Shown: piece after piece, positions 56,282 through 64,000 of the stretch
Numbering within the stretch: the stretch's first letter is position 1
Layout: each line of letters opens with the position of its first letter
NCBI RefSeq assembly: GCF_020906515.1
Contig: NC_085852.1
Span: forward strand, 1,550,001 to 1,614,000
DNA from: Vanrija pseudolonga
Lineage: Eukaryota > Basidiomycota > Tremellomycetes > Trichosporonales > Trichosporonaceae
Direction: 5' to 3'
DNA: 64,000 nucleotides
The notes under the pieces: model-generated
Told to the model about the DNA's origin: nothing
The model's input: only the letters and a program-made list of their open reading frames with translations
Databases searched by the model: none
Made by a program: the position numbers and the translations under genes

Positions 56282-57339
56282 CTACGCTATGATACAGTCC
56301 TTGTCTTTGCCTCCCCCACTGCCACCTTTGCGTCTTGACGACTCTTGCTGCCCCACGAGCTCGGCGTATCGGAGCTGGGCGATCAGGCGGGCCGCGCGGC
56401 GGGTGGGCGGCTTATCTCACCTGCTCGGCCTTGGTCAGTAATCCCTTGTCGTGGCGCGCCTTGAGCGACTTGATCGTGGACTGGAGTTCTGCGTCGGCGC
56501 GTCTAGCGGCATGTCAGCACTAGCTCAGCCTCCCAGCACCACACGCTACTCACTTCTCCGTCTTGGTCTTGACGAACGGCACCTTGGCGTCCTGGCCAGC
56601 ACGCTTCAGCGCCGCCTGGGCGGCCGCGGCGCGCGCCTCGAGCTGGGCCGATACGGGCTGTGATGGCGGCTGCTGGGGCTTGGGCGCGGCGATAGGCTTG
56701 GCGGCAGGCTTGGACGACGAGCTGGACGACGAAGACTGCAGCAGGCGCGACATGGCGCTCTTGCCGGCGCCCTGCTGTTGTGCTGGGGCAGGCGAGCCGA
56801 CCGGCGTGGGCGTACAGCTGTGGCTCTGCGCGCTGCGGTGCGACGGGCAGAACTTGTGCGTACAGGTTCCGCAGGCCATGGGCACGACCAGCACCTTGGT
56901 GCACCCGCGGCGGAAGCACACCTCGCCGCGGTCCTTTCTCGCCTTGAGCAGCGCCTTCTTGCGCGCCTCGCCGCCCTCCATGCCGGTGCATGTCCCGCTC
57001 ATGATGTGTGCCTCGACGGCGTGATTTGGGCCCCGGTGGCCGGTGGACGAGACAACCTCGTTGCACAGCGGGCAGGTTGGCGCGATGCGGTCGACCATTG
57101 AGGCCGGGAGCGGCGCGGTGCAGGTGTGGTGGCTGGGCAGGAAGTGGTCTTGGCAGAAGGCGAGCATGCATGCTGGGCACTGCGGAGTGTCAGCTTGGAC
57201 ACAAGGAAGGACAAGCTGTACTCACGCTGAATGGCAGAAAGTCGTGCAGGTGGCACGCGTCGTGGTGACACTCTGTCCCGAGGGACATGAGCTCAGGCTT
57301 GTAGCCATCTGGTGGTGTTGGTGTCGACGACGAGCTCAT
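56282..57339 (-). CDS. AN1-type zinc-finger protein (ZFAND2-like) with CaaX tail
   Basis: Two-AN1 protein of the family that links the proteasome and Cdc48/p97 to misfolded-protein handling. From ATG 57339: finger 1 is LGTECHHDACHLHDFLPFSC joined to PACMLAFCQDHFLPSHHTC. The ZFAND2-style link is PTCPLCNEVVSSTGHRGPNH. Finger 2 is CFRRGCTKVLVVPMACGTCT then HKFCPSHRSAQSHSC. A Ser/Ala/Pro-rich region and a basic coiled coil (RADAELQSTIKSLKARHDKG) follow. Reading through the last GTGAGA gives a stop two codons later; splicing it to the acceptor near 56371 gives RYAELVGQQESSRRK and the end DKDCIIA, a CaaX prenylation box, stop TAG 56282-56284. Human ZFAND2B is also prenylated and membrane-bound, which supports the spliced form. 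Confidence 0.83.
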
Positions 57340-57763
57340 AGTGGTGAATGTTGTGTTTGTGGTGGTGTTGTGGGTGATGTTCAAGTCTGTACCTGTGATG
57401 AATGCTCAGTTATAATACCCGAGGTCAGTATCCTGGCCGCGTTGCTCGCTGCCCTCGTCGCCGCCGCCGTCGTAAGCGTTGTTGTTGATGCGATGGATGC
57501 TTCGAGCAATCAGTCAGTGTCAGTCAGCGGGCCACCAGCGCCAAGGGGAACTGGGACGCCGAGGCGATGACGCGTTGAAAACCCACCGTGGGAAAGTAGT
57601 CGGCTTATCAAGCGGCACTCGCCCTGGGTGATCAAGTTCGGTCTCTGATCGGCTGAGTAATGGCGATCGAAGGTTATCTCGCTTCTCACACACACCCAGT
57701 GCTAAAGTAATGGTGCAAAGTCGGCATCTACAAACAAGAAAATCATGATATGGTGGCTGGCGC
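57340..57763. promoter_or_regulatory. AN1 gene promoter region
   Basis: 424 bp upstream of the AN1 gene, reaching to the stop of TPA1. No gene seen. Confidence 0.45.
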
Positions 57764-59871
57764 TTACGCCTCGGCCTCGCCCTCGCCGTCCTCCTCCTCC
57801 TCCTCCAGCACTCCCACCTCCCACTCGCCGCCAACGTCCCATCGCGAGCCGGGTGCGCCAGCGCTGAGGTACTTGACGAAGCGCATAACACCGGGGTCGC
57901 GGAGCACTAGCAGGAGCTTGTTGAACGACGTGCCGAGTGTCAGAAGCGGTCCCTCGTCGTCGTCGCCGGCCTCCTCCTCGTCAGAGTCAAAGTCGGATGG
58001 CGAGAACTGATCAGGGTCAAACTCGAGCTCAACGCCGCCCATGCTGATCGAGGGGCCAGATGGTGCCTCCTCAGCTTCGCCCTCAGCATCCGCCTCAGCT
58101 TCGGGCTCAGCGGCATCCTTCTCCTCGCTGGTGGCCTTGGAAGCCTGCTTGGCGTATCCACTCTGGTACGTCTCGGGGTCCTCCGACTCATCCGGCGACG
58201 CGAGGTAGCACTCCCAGCCGCCGAGCTCAAGGAGCGCGTCCTCCTCGTCGCTACCAGGCGCGACGTCGGCCCACCACGTCAGGCCGAGGAACGCGTCGAG
58301 GCGCACCTCGCCCTCGCGGTCCTCGCCGTTTGCGAGCGTGTAGTCGAGGCCCCGGCGGAAGCGGCGCGCCTCGGCACGGTGACCAACAGGGGCGAGCGAC
58401 GAGACGACCGAGAGCCAGGCGCGGAAGGCCTCGGATGGGAGGAGCTCCTTGAGAACCGACTCGAGCGCGGGCGTCGACTTGGAGGCCGACTTGAGCGACA
58501 GGTAGCGGTGCTTGGACGACGGGCCCTGGATCTCCCAGCCGTCACCCTCGCCCGCACCCTGCCCCGGGATGAGCTTCGAGTCGCCAAAGTCGCGCTTGTC
58601 GACAGCAGCGGTCTCGGCCTTGATCTTGGCAGCCAGATCGGGGTGAAGGAAGTTGTGCAGCACGATCTCGGACGCCTCGACAAACTGGCCGCCGAGCTTC
58701 TCAAGAGTCGCGGTGGTGAGGTACGAGGAGGCGAGGAAAGGGGCGAGGACCTTGAGGTGCGCAGGGGTCAGGCCCGCGGGGGGCTCGGCAGTGTAAGGGG
58801 TAAAGGGGAGAGTGGGGGCAGAGGTCTGGTCTTGTTAGCATTGGTTCATCCACCCTTCGGCTCACAATCTGCGACAGCGAGCTCAGAGCCGCGCGGTTGG
58901 CCTTCTCGTCGTCGTACGCGCCGAAGCCCTCCTCGCCCTCGATGGGGCGGTGGAACCAGCCGCTGATGCCGAGACGTCTCCTGCCGTCGCCGACAATGAC
59001 CTCCTCAACGGCGTGGTAGCTGCGTCCGGGCTGGACCTGGAAGAAGATGATCTGGCCCCACTGGACCGGCAGCGAGGCAACGGCCTTGACGCCAGGCATA
59101 CCGCGCTCCTCGCCGCTCTCGACGGGGAAGAGCTCGAGCGAGCCGCCCCACTTGGGGTCCCATCCCTTCAGGAACTTGCCACTGTCAAACGGCTTGGTGT
59201 ACTCGGACTCTGGGGCCTCGAGCGGCGAGTTGGGCAGGTACAGGATCCACGAGATGACACGGGTCGAGATACTGTCGTCGTGCAGGAGGAGGTGCGAGCC
59301 CTGGGTGTACAGGCCGACCGAGGCGTCCGTCTTCTTGCCCGACAGCGGGCCACAGCCAGTGACGTCGCGAACGAAGTTGCGGAACTCGCTCGAGTAGAGC
59401 GCCTCCTTGAGGCGCTGGACCTGCGGCAGAGCGGCGAGGGTCTCCTCTGGGAGGTGCTCGGGGTCGAGCGAGGCAAGGTCGGGCGTCTGCTGGATCTGAC
59501 TGGGTTAGGAGCTTCCGAAGATCGCACCCACCTTGTAAATGTCCGTCTCCTTCTGCTCCCAGCCCCACCCGAGAAGGCTGTTCTCCTCGCCACGGACACC
59601 GTAAGTGGTCGTCTCCTCAACAACGGCCTCGAGCTGGCAGAGTGAGCTGTAGTTCCGTCTTTCAGCACCTCAGCACACTCACCAGCTCGTCGCTCAGAAG
59701 ACCCGGCACTACGATGTGCTTGTACGGCGTCGACGCCTCGTACTTGTCATTGAGGGACTTGCGGCCCGCTCCGTCGGGGAGGTGGATGGGCTGCTCGGTC
59801 TCGGCCTTGGCCTTCTTGGCCGCGCGGCCAGGCTCAGCGCTCAAAGATCGTGGGCGGACGGCACTGGGCAT
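57764..59871 (-). CDS. TPA1: Prolyl 3,4-dihydroxylase, Tpa1/Ofd1 family
   Basis: Fe(II)/2-oxoglutarate dioxygenase that hydroxylates a proline of ribosomal protein uS12 and links oxygen level to translation. From ATG 59871: a basic head, then DKYEASTPYKHIVVPGLLSD. The catalytic double-stranded beta helix has the iron ligands in SHLLLHDDSISTRVISWILY (His-x-Asp) and GRSYHAVEEV, and the oxoglutarate Arg in RRRLGISGWFHRP. A second, non-catalytic domain follows with SSYLTTATLEKLGGQFVEAS, IVLHNFLHPDLAAKIKAETA, SSKHRYLSLKSASKSTP and RFRRGLDYTLANGEDREGEV. The last part is acidic, with VMRFVKYLSAGAPGSRWDVG before a Glu-rich tail, stop TAA 57764-57766. Four introns. Residues for catalysis are all in place. 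Confidence 0.92.
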
Positions 59872-60110
59872 GCTGTATATGCTGCTTTGCTTGTAGAATT
59901 TGCGAATGCAAGGCTGTGGATGGCTCGATGGCGGGTTAAACCGGGCTGCTACGGTGCTCGACGGAACTCTCGACGATCAAAATATCGAGGGTCGAGGTGG
60001 AGGTGCACGTGACGAAAGTCAGAAACCATTGTGGAGGCAAACACATCTTGTTCGAGATCGACATCTTCCTCGACAACTCTCTTATCTCAACAACATCCGC
60101 GACTAGTGCC
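59872..60110. promoter_or_regulatory. Divergent promoter, TPA1 and CDK11
   Basis: 239 bp between two outward-facing start codons; the two genes probably share promoter elements. No TATA box is seen. Confidence 0.5.
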
Positions 60111-61702
60111 ATGGCGAGCACCGACGGCGAGCCTTCGACCCAGCTGCCCTCCAAACGGGCGCTGGGGTCCGACGACGTGGGCAGCTCGAACGAGGCCTCG
60201 TCCTCGCGCACAGCCGAGATCAAGCGTCGGCTAGTCAGAGCCAAGAGGTTGCGGCGGCCTGACGACTCGGCGCAGGACGATGAGCCGACGCAGGAGAAGG
60301 CCGAGGCTGAATCTGCAGATGCTGCCGAACCCGAGGCGTCGGTATCAGCAAGCCAGCCGCCAGATCCGGCGCCTTCTTCTCCTCCTCGCAAGAACTCGCC
60401 GTCCCCGCGACCCCCATCCCCGCCGCGAGGCTTCCCCCGCTCGATCTACGCACCACCACGGGACAAGCACCCCCCACTCGCGTCCTGCCGCTCAGTGTAC
60501 AATTACACGCGGCTCAACCACATCGAGGAGGGCACATATGGCGTCGTCTTCCGCGCGCGGTGTAACGACACGAACGAAATCTATGCCCTCAAGAAGCTCA
60601 AGCTCGATGAGGAGCGGCATGGATTTCCTATCACGAGCTTGCGCGAGATCATGGCGCTAATGACGGCTGGAGATCATGAGAATGTCGTGGGGGTCCGCGA
60701 GGTCGTCGTCGGCGACACGCTCAACCAGTAAGCTGGAAACTGTGGGAATCCAGCTGACGGCAGAATCTTCATCGTCATGCCGTTCATAGAGCACGACCTC
60801 AAGACGCTGTTGGCCGACATGCCGCACGCCTTCCTCCAGTCCGAGGTCAAGACGATCATGCGGCAGCTCCTGTCCGCCGTGGCACACTGTCACTCGAACT
60901 GGATTGTGCGTACTCCCTCTGACTCCGCTGACGATAGCTCCACCGCGATCTCAAGACCTCGAACCTGCTCATGAACAACCGCGGGCAGATCAAGGTCGCC
61001 GACTTTGGACTGGCCCGCAAGTTTGGTGACCCGCTTGGCGAAATGACCCAGCTGGTCGTGACACTGTGGTACCGGTGAGTTAGCTTCACTGTCCATGAAT
61101 CCTAGCTCATCTCTCAGCGCGCCTGAACTCCTCCTCGGCGCGAAAGAGTACACCACCGCCATCGACATGTGGTCTGTGGGCTGCATTTTTGCCGAGTTGA
61201 TGCAGAAGGACCCACTGTTCCCAGGCCGAGGGGAGATTGACCAGCTCAGCAAGGTGGGTTGATTGCAGTGTGCGATCCTGACCCGCCAGATCTTCAACCT
61301 CCTCGGAAAACCCAATGACGACGTGTGGCCTGGCTACTCGAAGCTGCCTAATGCTAAGAGCATCAACCCTGTGGGACCAACGTGGGTGACATTTCCCGAT
61401 TGCCTTTCTGACCCACCAGGTTCTCCACACTTAGACAAAAGTTCAAGCACCTGTCCTCGGAGGGGCACTACCTAATGACCGCCTTGCTCTGCTACGACCC
61501 TGACAGGCGTATCTCGGCAGCAGAGGGGTACGACCACCCGTACTTTAGCGAGTCGCCGCTGCCAAAGCACCCCGACTTGTTCCCCTCTTACCCAAGTGTG
61601 GCGTCGGGAGAGCGGCGACACCGGCTGCTCGCAAGCCCGCCAGCACCAGCCCACGTCGAGAAGGGCGACGACGACAAGATAGATCTGGAATCCTTCGTGT
61701 AG
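60111..61702 (+). CDS. CDK11: CDK11 (PITSLRE) protein kinase
   Basis: Cyclin-dependent kinase acting in transcription and splicing with cyclin L. From ATG 60111 a disordered Ser/Pro/Glu-rich head of about 125 residues, then the kinase. Features are [20 protein letters not shown] (Gly loop), IYALKKLKL (ATP lysine), the cyclin helix [24 protein letters not shown] (catalytic loop, split by an intron just before), [13 protein letters not shown] (DFG), and [18 protein letters not shown] (activation loop). Then [20 protein letters not shown] and the CDK11-style C-lobe [20 protein letters not shown], with [15 protein letters not shown], stop TAG 61702. Six short introns. All catalytic residues are present. 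The next gene converges with only 79 bp between stops. Confidence 0.94.
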
Positions 61703-61781
61703 CCGCTACGAGGCCTCATTGCATGCGACAAGACGATACATATGTAACACTACACTATACAATGCAACAGGTACTATGTCA

Positions 61782-64000
61782 TCAGATGAAGGCAGTGTCG
61801 ATGCCCTCAGAAAAGTCGACGATGGCGATACGGGCATCCAGTCCCGAGCTCGCCACGCGCATACGGTTGCCAGTGATGGCGAATACACGACCCGAGTGGC
61901 AGCCCTCAAAGTCGAAGATGAGTCTGCCCGTCTGGCGGTCCCACATCTGACGTGTCAGCTGGTTCAAACTCGACTTCCTCACCTTGATTGTCGAGTCGTA
62001 ACTAGCAGAAAGGGTGACTTGCTCGCCGAGGTGGAGGCTACGGACAAGCTCGGTGTGGCCTCTGTTAAGGCAGCGAGAACAGCCCGCTGGGGATGTGCGG
62101 GTCATGGGCATGGGGCATGAGCAGGTAGCGTGGTAAACAACGCCTGGCTGGATGACGATGCGGGGTCTCGTGCCGGTTAACACCTCGGACTGGAGGCGCT
62201 CGTCAAAGCCCAGCATGTCGCGGAAGGTCAGAGTCTCATTGTCCTCTGCCGAGGGCGGCAACTGGACAACGTGGAACGTCTTGATTGACCAGTCGGACGA
62301 GCCGGTTACAATGGTGCCCCGGAGCACAGAGCCTGGCACCTCCTGCTTCCATCCGGATAGCGGCGAGGCGTAGGGCTCAAAGCCGATACACGAGATGCCG
62401 CGGACATGGGCATCAATCGTGGCGAGGAGGCGGCCGTCATTGATATCCCACACCTTGATCGAGCGGTCACCTGAGGCAGAGATGCTGGTAGGTCAGCGAC
62501 CAGCGAGTCGGAGCACCTACATCAAATCCTTCGTTAGCCCCACAGCGTTGACCGCTCCTCGGTGTCCGTCATCATTCATGCTGCCAGTAATGACGAGCTT
62601 GCGCTCCAGGGTACGGATGTCAAAGACCCGAATAGTACGGTCTGCGGGTCAGCGACTTGCCTCGACGATTGCACTCACCCTTCGAGCAGCTAATGAGCCG
62701 CTCATTATCGCCGCGCAGGAAGAGAACCGAGTCGGTGTGCGCCTCGATGACCTTCTCTGGCGTGCCATTGCCATGCTCCAAGTCCCAAAGGCAGATCCGT
62801 CCGTCACTACCACCGCTAAGTGCCATCAGGCGCTTCCGACGGCGCGGTGTGCCTGAAGGACCGGGCGACTTGGACGGCGACTTTGAGAATCTACCACCGC
62901 TCGTCTTGGTTGGGCTCGAACCCGCCGACTTGACCTCGGCAGGCTCAAGATCCTCAAGCTCAATAACGAAATGCGTTAAAATGGATCCGGTGTGGCCGCC
63001 TGAGAAGATCTTGACCACACGCGGAGTCTCGCAGTCCATTTGCCACAGCCTGAGGGTGTGGTCACGCGACCCGGACAAGAGCCAGTCGCGACCGCTGATC
63101 ATTGTGGTGGACGGCGGTCGTGGAACGCCGGGGTTGCCGATCCCGGGCCAGCTCGAAGACACAGGTGTTCCGAACACGTCCGTCTGGCCGTACGATGGTG
63201 AAGGGAACACAGTATTGAGTGCGGTTTGCAGCGTGTACATGAAGTCGTCTTGATCGCCCGTGACCATTGTGAGCTTCATGTGGTAACGGAAGAGCTGGAG
63301 AGAGTAGATACTCTCCGAGTGTCCAGGCAGCCCGCCGGCGGTACTCGAGGACACAGAGGTGAGGATCGTGACGCGCGGGTTCCATGAACCCGTACGACGG
63401 CTGCCGCCGGACGTTTCGACATCGCTTGGTCGCGAGTCGGTCATGCGGCGGCTGAGGATTCGCCGCGCCAAGTACAGGTGCTTGTAATTGACCTTTGGCA
63501 GGACAGTCGGGAGGTGCAAGTGTGATGCAATCGGCGGGTCATGTGGCGAGTCGGAGGGCGGAAATGCAGATGGTGACGCGGTGGCCGAGGCTCTCTGGTA
63601 TGTGGGCAGACCACCCTGCGGACGTTCCCACACGAGCTGGCGCAACCCATGAGGCAGACCTCGGGGTCCGGGCGTACTTGTGCCACTTGGGACAAGGTGC
63701 CCCGTCCTGGGGGAGGGCACGCCGACATCGTCATCCGAAGTATACTCGAAGCTCTCGTCGCCAAACGTCCTCGAATCTTCAGTCGGGGCATTGCCAGCCT
63801 GAAGCAGCTGGCGGTGGAACGTGAGGTCCTGCCATGTTGTATGCGCGGGAGCGATGGGAGGGGAGTGCGACCGACAGAGCTTGAGCCATATGGCTGGAGG
63901 GGGTTGTCAGTCAGGGTGGCGGGCGTGACGTTGGGGTCCAAAGGACATACTCTGGTCGTCACACAACAGTGCCCATGTCCGGTTAACCAGCTTGCACTGC
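61782..64000 (-). CDS. F-box/WD40 protein (5' end outside window)
   Basis: Substrate receptor of an SCF ubiquitin ligase by architecture. The most 5' exon in the window (plus coordinates 63951-64000) reads CKLVNRTWALLCDDQ, joined to IWLKLCRSHSPP, the C-terminal half of an F-box. A linker follows with EYTSDDDVGVPSPR and VNYKHLYLARRILSRRMTDS. Seven or so WD40 repeats then appear: GHSESIYSLQLF, SGRDWLLSGSRDHTLRLWQM, RLMALSGGSDGRICLWDLEH, DRTIRVFDIRTL, SASGDRSIKVWDI, GSSDWSIKTFHV, SASYDSTIKMWDRQTGRL. It ends SEGIDTAFI, stop TGA 61782-61784. The remaining F-box and N-terminus lie beyond 64000. It resembles fungal Pof1/Met30-type proteins in layout, but I cannot assign an ortholog. Confidence 0.87.

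Noticed and set aside
1-64000. CRISPR arrays, bacterial operons, prophage or LTR element remains
   Set aside because: No regularly spaced direct repeats, no long terminal repeats, no integrase, reverse-transcriptase or capsid-like reading seen on either strand; the gene set and short introns are those of an ordinary fungal chromosome.

Overview
The window is nuclear DNA of a basidiomycete yeast, most likely of the Tremellomycetes (Trichosporonales such as Trichosporon, Cutaneotrichosporon or Apiotrichum would fit). The reasons are GC-rich sequence, genes split by many very short introns (mostly about 35-60 nt, donors GTGAGT or GTGGGT, a CTGAC branch site just before the acceptor), close packing on both strands, and a set of purely eukaryotic fungal genes. 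Identifications come from reading translated exons and recalling family motifs; no search was run, so exon edges and gene names are predictions.

Layout. 1-9.5 kb: the 3' part of a She3-like coiled-coil gene, a CCDC43-type gene, a 3.3-kb gene-poor stretch, a small one-pass membrane protein, and exonuclease V (EXO5) on the minus strand. 10-12.7 kb: a decayed intein-like LAGLIDADG (DOD) homing endonuclease without a host gene around it. 13-17.7 kb: the mitochondrial ADP/ATP carrier, a 2.1-kb intergenic stretch and NudC. 18-30.4 kb: SIZ1/PIAS SUMO ligase, a mitochondrial-looking L-serine dehydratase, a BadF/BadG-type N-acetylglucosamine kinase, a Zn2Cys6 regulator and the RRM protein Vip1. 30.8-31.3 kb: a structured RNA gene that I read as nuclear RNase P RNA. 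31.8-40.8 kb, all minus strand: Vts1/Smaug, the citrate/oxoglutarate carrier Yhm2, ribosomal protein L13 and Mediator subunit 7. 41-56 kb: NRDE2, TVP23, SMN (minus), a Rom2-type Rho1 exchange factor with what looks like two DH domains, and an unknown serine-rich coiled-coil protein. 56.3-64 kb: a ZFAND2-type AN1 zinc-finger protein with a probable CaaX tail, the Tpa1/Ofd1 dioxygenase, a CDK11 (PITSLRE) kinase, and an F-box/WD40 gene cut by the window end.

Functional picture. This is core chromosome rather than an accessory island. Several neighbours act in RNA metabolism (RNase P RNA, Vip1, Vts1, NRDE2, SMN, MED7, CDK11) and several in ubiquitin or SUMO signalling (SIZ1, EXO5 with ubiquitin-interacting motifs, the AN1 protein, the F-box protein), but I see no operon-like logic; divergent pairs such as MED7/NRDE2 (196 bp) and TPA1/CDK11 (239 bp) probably share promoters. 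The least ordinary items are the extein-less homing endonuclease remnant, the RNase P RNA gene (easily lost in protein-only annotation), the UIM-bearing insert in EXO5, and the tandem-DH exchange factor.
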